Positions 1 to 9,409 of a DNA stretch of 64,000 bases are shown here, one piece after another. The translations under genes and the position numbers were made by a program. The DNA comes from Lutispora sp. (GTDB lineage: Bacteria; Bacillota; Clostridia; Lutisporales; Lutisporaceae): NCBI GenBank assembly GCA_028709965.1, contig JAQUTA010000003.1, positions 1-64,000 on the forward strand, in the 5' to 3' direction. Position 1 is the first letter of the stretch; every line of letters begins with the position of its first letter. The notes beneath the pieces were generated by a model. That model saw only the letters and a list, made by a program, of their open reading frames with translations, did not search any database and had not been told where the DNA came from.

Positions 1-834
1 AGCATCTACTGCATCTTCAGGAGTCTTTAGATTTATTGATACTCCTATGCCATGGCTGCCAAAATTAGGCTTTATCACTACTGGAAAGCCTATACTCATA
101 CAATACTGCAAAAGATCATTCTCGCTGGTAACAACCTTACCTTCGGGAACAGGTATCCCATATTCAGTCATAATACTTTTAGCCAGAGTTTTATTACAAG
201 CAGTATCAACTGCTATGCATGTGGAGTTATCAGACAAAGTAGCTTGTATTCTTCTGCTGTTTTTGCCATAACCTAATTGAAGCAAACTGCCATCTCCGAT
301 TTTCATTATCGGGATGTCTCTTTTTTCTGCTTCAGCTTTTATCATAGAGGTGCTTACTCCTATATCCGTCTGAACACATTTAGCTTTAAGCTTTTTAATC
401 TCTTTTTCTAATTCGTAATCTTGTCTTTCTATTAAATTGTTTAACAGTTCTACAGCTATTCTTCCAGACTCTGTGCCTGCCAATTCGTTAACATAACCAT
501 ACATCACGCTGTATATATTTTCTCTATCTTCTCTGATAGCCTTACCGTATGCTATATCATAACCTAATAGGTTTTGTATCTCAATTGACAAATGTTCTAT
601 GACATGAGCCAGATATGTACCTTCTCTGAGCCTTTCTAAAAAACCTCCCTCATATCCTTTAGAACAATTGTGCCTTTTCAACCCAGGAAGAATTTTTATT
701 AGAGCATCATTTAAACCTTCAATGGATTTTGTAGGGGTATCATAATAATCACCCAAATCTACTACCATTTTCACAACAGGTTTATGGCTATAAATGTTTC
801 TTCCCTGGTAAGCATAACTGCTTATGATTTTCAC
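1..834 (-). CDS. cphA: Cyanophycin synthetase CphA, N-terminal part (truncated by window edge)
   Basis: Reverse strand from GTG at 834-832 is open to base 1: (M)KIISSYAYQGRNIYSHKPVVKMVVDLGDYYDTPTKSIEGLNDALIKILPGLKRHNCSKGYEGGFLERLREGTYLAHVIEHLSIEIQNLLGYD...GIPVPEGKVV...FPVVIKPNFGSHGIGVSI, CphA N-domain plus start of ATP-grasp. Not in the ORF track because it runs off the edge. Confidence 0.9.
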   Translation of the reverse strand, partial: MKIISSYAYQGRNIYSHKPVVKMVVDLGDYYDTPTKSIEGLNDALIKILPGLKRHNCSKGYEGGFLERLREGTYLAHVIEHLSIEIQNLLGYDIAYGKAIREDRENIYSVMYGYVNELAGTESGRIAVELLNNLIERQDYELEKEIKKLKAKCVQTDIGVSTSMIKAEAEKRDIPIMKIGDGSLLQLGYGKNSRRIQATLSDNSTCIAVDTACNKTLAKSIMTEYGIPVPEGKVVTSENDLLQYCMSIGFPVVIKPNFGSHGIGVSINLKTPEDAVDA

Positions 835-1691
835 TTTTTATCCTCCTTAGTATTAAAGTAATTCTCTTTGTCATCATCTTTTTGTATTATTCCCTGTTTT
901 GTTATTAGATTAAACCCATAACCTTCAGGGAAAACATGTATTTTTACATTTGTTATGGCTAATGGCTCCTCAGCATACTGTTCTGAAGTATTTGTGAAAG
1001 ATATATCTCTCCCATCTACGACTGTAACAACACCTGATCCGGCCACCTTGAAACTTAGATCGCTATTCACAATAGCCGCTGTATCTTCATCTATACCTAA
1101 TCCTATAACCCCAGGATTCTGCGCCACAGCCGCCAAAAGCCTTCCAATTCTGCCTCTTTGATTGAAATGCTGATCAATTATAACACCTTGAAGTAAGCCC
1201 ATGCCTGGTGCCATTTTTAATGTGCATTTTCTTGGTGCCTCATCATCTTTACCTTCAACCACCATAACCTGGCTCATCATAGATGCTCCCGCGCTGGTAC
1301 CTGCTATTACCTTACCATTGTTCAAGCTGTCCAAAATTGCTTTATGAAATTCAGTACCTCCTAGAATGCTAGAAATTCTAAGTTGATCTCCACCAACAAA
1401 AAAAATGCAATCACATTCCTTGATTTGCTTTACCAATCTTTGATCATCAGCTTGAGCTCTATTTGATATATTTATGCCATAAACGGCTTTGCTGCCCAAG
1501 CTTTTAAATAAATCATTGTATTCTCTTTCCGCTTCATATGGGCTGTTTGTTGCTGTAGTAACTATGGCAACAGTGCCATTATCCCCTCCAGATATATTAT
1601 GTATGATTTTTAATATACGCATGTCCGTTCTCTTATCCTCAGCACCGCCAATTATGACCAAAGTGCCTCGTTTCAAGTCTGGCATGGCCAC
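831..1691 (-). CDS. cphB: Cyanophycinase (S51 family peptidase)
   Basis: GTLVIIGGAEDK, FFVGGDQLRI, GTSAGASMMS nucleophile-elbow motif, IDQHFNQRGRIGRLL; adjacent to cphA with a 4-nt GTGA overlap. Confidence 0.93.
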   Translation of the reverse strand: MAMPDLKRGTLVIIGGAEDKRTDMRILKIIHNISGGDNGTVAIVTTATNSPYEAEREYNDLFKSLGSKAVYGINISNRAQADDQRLVKQIKECDCIFFVGGDQLRISSILGGTEFHKAILDSLNNGKVIAGTSAGASMMSQVMVVEGKDDEAPRKCTLKMAPGMGLLQGVIIDQHFNQRGRIGRLLAAVAQNPGVIGLGIDEDTAAIVNSDLSFKVAGSGVVTVVDGRDISFTNTSEQYAEEPLAITNVKIHVFPEGYGFNLITKQGIIQKDDDKENYFNTKEDKK

Positions 1692-1813
1692 ACTCCCTCA
1701 TTTCTAAGATAAGTATATTTTTTCTAATTTGCAAAATAATATACAATCATTTAAAATCATATCAGGCTTAAAATCCTAAAATATAACAAATTTTTTCTAT
1801 GAGGTGTCTTGCT

Positions 1814-3088
1814 ATGAAGAAATCACTTCCAAAAATTTTATTTTTTATTTTTTTAATACTTCTCACATCCTGCCAAAAACCCAGTGAATTACTACCAGAT
1901 AACCAAGGAGAAGAATCAGTTTCACCTCCAGGGAAAGTGCCTGATGAAAAGCCCACTGAGCCTTCTTATGAAGATAAAGTTATCAGCACTATGAGCTTGG
2001 ATGAAAAAATTGGTCAGCTTGTCATCGTAGGCTTTCCTGAGGGCACACAAGACGAAGTATTGATAAAAGCCATAAGAAATGATAAAATCGGTGGCTTTAT
2101 ACTTTTCAGAAGAAATTACAAAAACTTCAAAGAACTCTATGAGTTAAATTCCAAGCTTAAAGACTGGAATAAAGATAATCCTCTTCCCTTATTTATATCC
2201 GTTGATGAAGAAGGGGGTAGTGTTTCCCGCATACCCAAAGATGGTGTAACTATACCTGATGCAAAAGTATTCGGCAATATCAATGATACAGCTTTGACTG
2301 AAAGATCAGGAAGTGTGGTTGGAAAGCAGCTTCAAGCTTCCGGTATAAACTTGAATTTTGCACCGGTGCTCGATATTTTAAGTATAAGCGATAATGCTTT
2401 ATTAAAAGTCAGAGCTTATGGCAAAGATGCTGACAGAGTATCTAGCCACGGAATTTCATTTATTAAAGGTTTGACTTCAGAAGGAATAATTGCGGTACCA
2501 AAGCATTTTCCGGGTCATGGTAATACTACTGTTGATTCTCATGGCAGCCTTCCTGTAATAGATATAACCCGCAGCCTCATGGAAGAAAGAGAGCTGATAC
2601 CATTTAAGAATGCCGTTAATAAAGGTATTGATGCAATAATGGTCGGTCATCTTGCCTTCCCCCAAATTGATAAATCTAGAAAACCCGCTACAAAATCAAA
2701 GATCTTTCTTATGGATATTTTGAGAAATGAACTTGGCTTCCAAGGCTTGGCAATTACCGATGAAATTGAAATGTACGGCTTCATGGAGGGTGAGCAGCCT
2801 GTTGAAGATGCTGTAATAGAATCCTTTAATGCCGGTATAGATATATTTATAATAGGTCATACAAAGGAAGTTCAAGACAAAGTTTTGCAGGCACTGAAAG
2901 ATGGTGCAGCAAGTGGATTGATTTCAGAAGAACGCATTAATGAATCTTTGAAAAGAATAATAAAAGTAAAGAAGAAATATAACATCTCGGATGAAATGAA
3001 TCTGGATTATGAAGAAGCTTATAAGCTGTTTACTAACGAAGAAAACCGAAAATTTTTAAAAGAAGTTAAAGCAAAAAAGAAGCAGTGA
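1814..3088 (+). CDS. Glycoside hydrolase family 3 (beta-N-acetylhexosaminidase/NagZ-like) lipoprotein
   Basis: Lipobox LLTSC; GQLVIVGFPEG, KHFPGHGNTTVDSHGSLP, GLAITDEIEMYG motifs; start moved to MKKSLPKILFF. Confidence 0.9.
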   Translation: MKKSLPKILFFIFLILLTSCQKPSELLPDNQGEESVSPPGKVPDEKPTEPSYEDKVISTMSLDEKIGQLVIVGFPEGTQDEVLIKAIRNDKIGGFILFRRNYKNFKELYELNSKLKDWNKDNPLPLFISVDEEGGSVSRIPKDGVTIPDAKVFGNINDTALTERSGSVVGKQLQASGINLNFAPVLDILSISDNALLKVRAYGKDADRVSSHGISFIKGLTSEGIIAVPKHFPGHGNTTVDSHGSLPVIDITRSLMEERELIPFKNAVNKGIDAIMVGHLAFPQIDKSRKPATKSKIFLMDILRNELGFQGLAITDEIEMYGFMEGEQPVEDAVIESFNAGIDIFIIGHTKEVQDKVLQALKDGAASGLISEERINESLKRIIKVKKKYNISDEMNLDYEEAYKLFTNEENRKFLKEVKAKKKQ

Positions 3089-3116
3089 GGATTTTTCTCC
3101 CTCACTGCTTCTTTTT
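3073..3116. terminator. Bidirectional intrinsic terminator between convergent GH3 and GerM genes
   Basis: aaaaaagaagcagtgagg - atttttct - cctcactgcttctttttt, 18-bp near-perfect stem, A/T runs on both sides. Confidence 0.85.
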
Positions 3117-3128
3117 TACTTTAACTTT

Positions 3129-3698
3129 TCACTCCATAAATAATTCTACCTTTTTTTCAAAAGCTCCCATAGTATAAATATGACCCATAAGAGTTTCTGC
3201 CTTTTTCCCATCAATCATAAATTGAACTCTTTTTACACTTCCTAATCCAATTAGGCTATTAACTATTTGGCTAATAGTAAAGCTTTCCTGCAAGGAACCC
3301 CCATATAATCCTTCTTGAGCAAAATTTACAAAAGCTGTGCCGTCGGCTACTTCAACATTTATGAGCTTTGCACTGGATGGGATTTCTGTATAAAGCTCCT
3401 GGCTCTCCGGACCTTTCATCAATTCTCTGACTACAGCTTCCTCAAGGGAAATATCGCCGTATTTGACAACTCTCTTTTCAGAAATCAGTTTTTCTATTTT
3501 TTCATCTCCAGTTTCCACATACTTTTTGTTTGCAAAGTATAGAGTTACTTCTTTTTCATCTGTTTTGGGAGAAGGTTCTACGATTACATCTCCACCTTGT
3601 TTTTCATCAGTGTCAACTGGTTCCTTATTTGGTGTGCTGCAAGCAGCTAGGCTTAAAACTATCACTACAACTAAAAATATTGAAATATATTTTTTCAT
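3129..3698 (-). CDS. GerMN-domain lipoprotein
   Basis: Signal/lipobox MKKYISIFLVVVIVLSLAAC; VTLYFANKKY...EKRVV...EAVVRELMKGPESQELYTEIPSSAKLINVEVADGTAFVNFAQE is typical of GerMN. Confidence 0.85.
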   Translation of the reverse strand: MKKYISIFLVVVIVLSLAACSTPNKEPVDTDEKQGGDVIVEPSPKTDEKEVTLYFANKKYVETGDEKIEKLISEKRVVKYGDISLEEAVVRELMKGPESQELYTEIPSSAKLINVEVADGTAFVNFAQEGLYGGSLQESFTISQIVNSLIGLGSVKRVQFMIDGKKAETLMGHIYTMGAFEKKVELFME

Positions 3699-3731
3699 AA
3701 CGTTAACCCCTCTCTTTCTTTGTTTAATACA

Positions 3732-3737
3732 ATTATA
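3732..3737 (-). promoter_or_regulatory. Candidate -10 box (TATAAT on minus strand) for the GerMN gene
   Basis: attata at 3732-3737 on +; no good -35 at the expected spacing. Confidence 0.4.
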
Positions 3738-3807
3738 CAATTAATTTCTTAAGATAAAATGAACAGATGTTAAGAAACTATTAAGAATTTCTAAGAGGTT
3801 TATAAAT

Positions 3808-5187
3808 TTATGATAGAGGTATAGTTATAATAAATATGCTGCCTGATCCATATTCACCCTCCACAGATATTTTCCAGTTGTGTTTTTCTATAATATTTTT
3901 AACAATAGCAAGACCTATACCATAGCCTTCTACTTGTGGACTCCTTGTTATACCAGAGTCCAGGACTCTAAAACCTCTATCAAAAACATTTGATAAATCA
4001 TCTTTTTTTATACCCAATCCATTATCTTCTATAATCAGTCTTGCTTCGTTTTTATTATTTTCTAAGCTTATAGTTATATGTTTTTGTTTCTTATCCGGAT
4101 CCCTATATTTTACTGCATTATCAAGGAGGTTTAGCAATACTTCTTTAAGCTTATTCCTGTCGCACTTAATCTTCAAGGATTCAAATCTTTCTATTATGAC
4201 TTCTACATCACTTTTCTCTGCATAAGGCTTTATAAGCTTTACAGCATCTTCTAATATTTGGGATATATCTTCAACGCTAACCTCTAAACTGATATCCTCC
4301 AGCTTTATTGAACCCAATAGATAATCAACTAATTGTCCCATCCTTTTAGTCTCTTCCTCTATGTCTTCCAAATATTCTTTATAGGTTTCAAGACCGCTGT
4401 TCCCCATCGATAATGAGTCAATTAGTGCTCTTATTGCCGTAAGAGGAGTTTTTAGTTCATGTGAAATACTGTTTATGAAGCTTTTACGATTATTTTCTAT
4501 TTGTCTTAGCTTTCCGCTCATTTCATTAAAGGCTTCAATGAGTTTGCCTATTTCTCCGCTTTCCTGTTTTTTCACCTTATAGCCTAAATGTCCTGATGAT
4601 AGTTTCCCCACTGCATCAGTCAAGCTTCTTAAGGGCTTTGTGAGACTACTTGCAGCTACAATAGTAAGCAACAACGCAATGGATAGTGCAGAAATTGAAA
4701 CCTTGAGCAATGTATTCTTTAGATCATTAACATCCAAAGCAACTGCTTCCATGGAGGCAGATACAAGTACTGCACCCTCTGTTCTTCTTTCATAGCCTCT
4801 GTCAATTGTTATAGGGACAGCTAGCTGCAATACATATTTATTCTGTAGTTTATACATGCCAGACTTTGGTTTAGCTGCTAAGCTGCTCCTGATTTCTTCA
4901 TTATCGATTTTTTCTCCAATATATGTATTGTGATTATCTATCATAACCTTTTTATCAAAATCCAATATAAGTATTCTTGCATTTGCCTGTCTTCCATAGC
5001 TTTTTACCATTGTACGTATTAATATAATATCTTCTTGATTTGCCTTATATGTATCTGCCACAATATTGGCAGTCTGAAATAATCTTATTTCTTCATTCTT
5101 AATCCTTTTGCTTTCATAGTTGTCTAAAGCCACAACGCCAAATAAAGTAAAAGAGGAAATAATTATTATACTGTATATAACAAGCAT
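3808..5187 (-). CDS. Sensor histidine kinase (HAMP, HisKA, HATPase)
   Basis: SISHELKTPLTAIRAL H-box, LLNLLDNAVKYRD N-box, DNGLGIKKDD, VEGYGIGLAIVKNI. Confidence 0.95.
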   Translation of the reverse strand: MLVIYSIIIISSFTLFGVVALDNYESKRIKNEEIRLFQTANIVADTYKANQEDIILIRTMVKSYGRQANARILILDFDKKVMIDNHNTYIGEKIDNEEIRSSLAAKPKSGMYKLQNKYVLQLAVPITIDRGYERRTEGAVLVSASMEAVALDVNDLKNTLLKVSISALSIALLLTIVAASSLTKPLRSLTDAVGKLSSGHLGYKVKKQESGEIGKLIEAFNEMSGKLRQIENNRKSFINSISHELKTPLTAIRALIDSLSMGNSGLETYKEYLEDIEEETKRMGQLVDYLLGSIKLEDISLEVSVEDISQILEDAVKLIKPYAEKSDVEVIIERFESLKIKCDRNKLKEVLLNLLDNAVKYRDPDKKQKHITISLENNKNEARLIIEDNGLGIKKDDLSNVFDRGFRVLDSGITRSPQVEGYGIGLAIVKNIIEKHNWKISVEGEYGSGSIFIITIPLS

Positions 5188-5188
5188 C

Positions 5189-5860
5189 TTAACTCTTATT
5201 GAAATAATAACCCACCCCCCACTTAGTCATTATATATATAGGGTGCTTCCCATCCGGTTCAACCTTATCTCTTAGATTTCTAATATGTACATCTATAGTT
5301 CTCACGTCGAAAGCATCTTCTTTCCATATCAGTCTAAAAATATCTTCTCTAGTAAACACTCTGCCTGGATTTGTTGCAAGAAGGTATAGCATATCAAATT
5401 CCTTGGCAGTCAGATTTATTTCTTTACCTTTTATATATGCCCTTCGTTCATCCCAATTAATCAGTAAATCATCTTGCACTATAGCTTTTCCTTCACCAAT
5501 TTTTTCTGTACGTCTCATAATAGCTTTGATTCTTGCTATTAACTCCAAAGTATTAAAAGGCTTAGTCATATAGTCATCTGCTCCAAATTCAAAGCCTAAA
5601 ATTTTATCATAATCCCCATCCTTAGCAGTCAGCATAAGAATAGGCATATCGTAGTCCCGTCGTATTCTCTTACATAGCATCATTCCATCCGTATCAGGTA
5701 GCATGAGATCCAATATGATAAAATCTATGATATTATTTTCAAGAGATTCCATAGCTTCAGCTCCATTATAAGCTGTAAATACATTGTAACCTTGCTGCTC
5801 CAAGCTGTATCTAAGACCCTTTACTATGAGTTTTTCGTCATCCACGATTAACACATTCAT
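5189..5860 (-). CDS. OmpR/PhoB-family response regulator
   Basis: MNVLIVDDEKLIVKGLRYSLEQQGY, LDLMLPDTDG, LTAKD, C-terminal winged helix VRTIDVHIRNLRDKVEPDGKHPIYIMTKWGVGYYF. Confidence 0.96.
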   Translation of the reverse strand: MNVLIVDDEKLIVKGLRYSLEQQGYNVFTAYNGAEAMESLENNIIDFIILDLMLPDTDGMMLCKRIRRDYDMPILMLTAKDGDYDKILGFEFGADDYMTKPFNTLELIARIKAIMRRTEKIGEGKAIVQDDLLINWDERRAYIKGKEINLTAKEFDMLYLLATNPGRVFTREDIFRLIWKEDAFDVRTIDVHIRNLRDKVEPDGKHPIYIMTKWGVGYYFNKS

Positions 5861-5938
5861 CTAATCACCTGCTTACATTAAGTTGATATACCTAAATATT
5901 CAATAAAAAGTTTAAAAGACCTGCACAGCAGATCTTCA

Positions 5939-7810
5939 TTAATTATACTGATATAATAAATAATTTTTAATATCTTCTATTAAGTCATTTTCTATTATTT
6001 TTTCCGATATATCCAATTCCTTATGCATATTACTTATTTTTTCTTCAAGCTTTTCTATTTGGTAAAGCTCCCCATCTTTCAGACTAAACGCAACTCCATC
6101 TGCAGTCAGACATAGATAATCATCATCAATGAAATATCCATTCCTCATGACTGCCATTCCCTGATGTGAGTTGAGCAAATCTCTGCCCATCATGGGAATA
6201 GCTTTGCTGTCTACCCCCATAATATTTAATATTGTTGGCATGAAATCCAAACCTCCTCCAGCTATTGTCCTCAAGCCAGCACCTTCATCACCTGGAAGGT
6301 GAATTATTAGAGGTATTTTTTGATGCTTTATCCACATATAATCATTCATATCGCTAATATTTAAAAATTCTGCAAGCTCATCTTTTCTGTCCTTCGAGAT
6401 AGCATAATGATCTCCATAGATAGCAATAACCGTATTGTCTAGCAAGCCTTCCTTTTCCAACCTATCTAGTAAGTAGCCAAGAGCATCATCTGCATAATGT
6501 ATAGCTTCAAGGTAATTTCCAATAAAAGTGTTTTTCAACGTTCCTACTTCTAGCGAATTATTATAACTTTTTGTATTATCATAAGGATAATGACTTGTAA
6601 GGGTAACCATAAAAGCATAATAAGGTTCCTTTTTACTTTTTAAATAATCCAGTGACTGCCTGAAAAAAGATTTGTCGCTAAGTCCCATGCCTATTACTTC
6701 ATCATGAACCATATTGTTTTTATTGAAAAATTCATCGAAGCCTAAATTGGGATACATGACGCTTCTATTCCAGAAACCCGGCTTGTAAGCATGCATTGCT
6801 AAGGTACTATACACTTCATCTTTTAATATTTTAGCCAATGAGTAGTAATAATTACCCGGGTACTTCATAAATACTGCGCCCGTCTTCAATGGGTAAAGGG
6901 ATGTGTTGGCAAGAAACTCTGCATCCGATGTACCTCCTGCAGCTGTTTCGCAATAATAATTTTCAAAATACATGCTTTTATTTACCAACTTATTTAAATT
7001 AGGAGTGATCTCCATGCCATTAATTTTTTTTCTTAAAACAAATTCCTGCAATGCTTCTACTTGTATAACAATAAGATTTTTCCCTTTACCTACGCCAAAA
7101 AACTCAGGTTCTTCAATAAAAGAAGATTTTCGCTCTTTAAACCAAGTATTTATTTTCTTTTTTTCATCATCTTTCAACAGTTCTTTACCCTGAGTCTCTT
7201 CTCGAAAGAATTTAAATGCATCTATTCCATGATAATTTAATAAACCAATTTTTTGTGCAATATATAATTTATCATAAAATGTAGTAAGTATCCGAGGTTG
7301 ATCCTTTTCCAAAAGATTAATACCGTAGTACGAAAGCAATGAACCCGACACAATTAAAATTGTAAAAAGCAATATTCTATGAATCCAAAGGGATTCTAAC
7401 ACTCTTCTCTTGCAAAATTTTTTAATCTTTAATAATGGCATTATCATTAAAAAATCAGCAATAAACAATACATCAGCAAAGTGAAATAAATTCAGCACAC
7501 TGCTTGAAACAGAAGATATCATATTAATTTGAGTAATCACTGACAATGTAATAACGTCATTGAAGTATCTAAAGAAAACTAGGTCTGAAATTATTACAAA
7601 AGTTATTACAACATTTATTATAGTTAGGACATGTTTTCTCCATTTCCTATTTATAAAAGGAATAAAGGAGATAATTATCAGCAACGCTCCCACCGAGGAT
7701 ATAATAAATCCTAATGAAGATTTGATTGCGCCACCAGTCAAATGGTTAAAATACAATAATTTTATAAGAATGGTAAAAATAAAAATTGAAACTACTCCCA
7801 TCATGTTCAC
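5939..7810 (-). CDS. LTA synthase family membrane sulfatase-fold protein
   Basis: N-terminal TM helices; NLIVIQVEALQEFVL, YCETAAGGTSDAEFLANTSLYP, FFRQSLDYL, IAIYGDHYA motifs of LtaS-like enzymes. Confidence 0.92.
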   Translation of the reverse strand: MNMMGVVSIFIFTILIKLLYFNHLTGGAIKSSLGFIISSVGALLIIISFIPFINRKWRKHVLTIINVVITFVIISDLVFFRYFNDVITLSVITQINMISSVSSSVLNLFHFADVLFIADFLMIMPLLKIKKFCKRRVLESLWIHRILLFTILIVSGSLLSYYGINLLEKDQPRILTTFYDKLYIAQKIGLLNYHGIDAFKFFREETQGKELLKDDEKKKINTWFKERKSSFIEEPEFFGVGKGKNLIVIQVEALQEFVLRKKINGMEITPNLNKLVNKSMYFENYYCETAAGGTSDAEFLANTSLYPLKTGAVFMKYPGNYYYSLAKILKDEVYSTLAMHAYKPGFWNRSVMYPNLGFDEFFNKNNMVHDEVIGMGLSDKSFFRQSLDYLKSKKEPYYAFMVTLTSHYPYDNTKSYNNSLEVGTLKNTFIGNYLEAIHYADDALGYLLDRLEKEGLLDNTVIAIYGDHYAISKDRKDELAEFLNISDMNDYMWIKHQKIPLIIHLPGDEGAGLRTIAGGGLDFMPTILNIMGVDSKAIPMMGRDLLNSHQGMAVMRNGYFIDDDYLCLTADGVAFSLKDGELYQIEKLEEKISNMHKELDISEKIIENDLIEDIKNYLLYQYN

Positions 7811-7878
7811 GCCTCTTTATTAATCTATGATATTACCTTATAATTCTACATCTTTGCTTGCTTTATTACAATATTCAT

Positions 7879-7912
7879 AAAAAAAAGACCGGGAAGTCCC
7901 GATCCTTTTTAG
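7879..7912 (-). terminator. Intrinsic terminator downstream of the LivJ-like gene
   Basis: aaaaaaaagaccgggaagtcccgatcctttttt; hairpin with T-run on minus strand. Confidence 0.75.
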
Positions 7913-7919
7913 CTATTAT

Positions 7920-9086
7920 TTATTTTTGTATAGGCTTAACTGTATCCATATACGTAAATTTGCCGTCTTTTACTACTTTTATAACCGCATCCTTGACAGC
8001 ATCTCCATTTTCATCAAGACTAATAACTCCTGCTGCTCCCATAAAATCTTTTGTCTTGGCAATCTCATCTCTAATCTTTACAGGATCAACACTGTCTGCT
8101 CTCTTTATTGCATCTAATACTAAGATATATGCGTCATAGCCGAGAGCTGTAACAGCTGCTGGCTCCTTATTATATTCCTTTCTATATTCTGCAAGGAATT
8201 TTTCTGATTCATCAGTAATAGGCTTTTCTGTAGCAAAGAAAGTCGAGAATACGGCACCTTCAACATCAGCTTGCCCAATATCTATAAATTCTGGTGTTTC
8301 CCAAGTATCTCCACCTATGATCGGAATATTTATTCCTAACTGCTTGGCCTGCTTAATAAGAAGAGCTGATTCAGTAAAATTGCCCGGTGCAAATATTACA
8401 TCAGGATTTGTAGCCTTAATGTTAGTAAGTTGTGCTGTGAAATCCTGATCATTTGTATTATAATTTGAGGTCCCTACTATGCTGTCAGCATCACCTGTAA
8501 GCTCCTTGAAAGCATCTACGAAGAACTTTGCAAGTCCAATAGAATAATCGTTAGATACTTCCTGAATTATGGCAGCTTTTTTTGCACCCAGTTTATTGAA
8601 TGCATAATTTGCCATAACTGTTCCCTGGAAGGGATCTATAAAGCATACTCTGAAATAATAATCATTATTTAACGTAACTAATGGGTTTGTGCAAGATGCT
8701 CCAACAGCAGGCACCTTAGCATTTTTAACAACGTCTCCTGCTGCCATTGAAAGTGAACTCCCCCAACTTCCGATTATGGCAACAACTTTTTCTTTTTCTA
8801 CTAATCTTGCCGCAGCGCTTGCGGCCTCAACCTTGTCAGACTTATTATCAACAATAACAAGTTCTACTTTTTTGCCTAAAACTTCTGGGTATAGTTTGTT
8901 TGCAAGCTTAGCTCCCTCAACCTCAAGTGCTCCTCCTCCGGCATTTGCCCCTGTAATAGGTTCAAATACGCCTATTTTGATAACGTCGCTTCCTTCACTC
9001 GAAGTCTGTTCTGCTGGTTTAGCACAGCCAGTAAGAGCGAAAGATAAAATAAGAACAATAACTAATAATAGGCTTACTTTTTTCAT
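7920..9086 (-). CDS. ABC transporter branched-chain amino-acid-type substrate-binding lipoprotein (LivJ-like)
   Basis: MKKVSLLLVIVLILSFALTGC lipobox; IKIGVFEPITGANA, PAVGASCTNPLVT, FFATEKPITDESEKFLAEYRKEYNKEPAAVTALGYDAYILV. Confidence 0.93.
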   Translation of the reverse strand: MKKVSLLLVIVLILSFALTGCAKPAEQTSSEGSDVIKIGVFEPITGANAGGGALEVEGAKLANKLYPEVLGKKVELVIVDNKSDKVEAASAAARLVEKEKVVAIIGSWGSSLSMAAGDVVKNAKVPAVGASCTNPLVTLNNDYYFRVCFIDPFQGTVMANYAFNKLGAKKAAIIQEVSNDYSIGLAKFFVDAFKELTGDADSIVGTSNYNTNDQDFTAQLTNIKATNPDVIFAPGNFTESALLIKQAKQLGINIPIIGGDTWETPEFIDIGQADVEGAVFSTFFATEKPITDESEKFLAEYRKEYNKEPAAVTALGYDAYILVLDAIKRADSVDPVKIRDEIAKTKDFMGAAGVISLDENGDAVKDAVIKVVKDGKFTYMDTVKPIQK

Positions 9087-9357
9087 TTTTCTCCTCCTCA
9101 TACATTTTTATCTCTACTATATTCACGTTAAGATATAGTAAGTCCCACTTATAAATAATATAAATAAAATGCATATTGATGCATTCGTGGGCAACGGACA
9201 AATCTTTGATTTTGTATTTTTACTCTAATTTTCTAATATTTATTAACCATATTACCACTTGTATAATAATTTGACAATATGTATACCATAATATTTTTCG
9301 TGCATAGCGGACATGTATAATAATTTATTGAACAATAATATCCTTTATAGCCATTTG

Positions 9358-9366
9358 TGGTATAAT
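9358..9366 (+). promoter_or_regulatory. Candidate extended -10 promoter (TGGTATAAT) for the NUDIX gene
   Basis: tggtataat; implies transcription start near 9373, hence translation from ATG 9410 rather than 9371. Confidence 0.5.
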
Positions 9367-9409
9367 TGATATGATTGTCAATAATGTATACGTAAGGATA
9401 TATATAGTT

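Noticed and set aside
47-276. Two plus-strand 74-aa ORFs at the window start
   Set aside because: Antisense to the truncated cphA frame, which runs open across the region.
8689-9138. 149-aa plus-strand ORF
   Set aside because: Antisense to the LivJ-like gene signal and binding region; low-complexity Ala/Ser/Thr composition.
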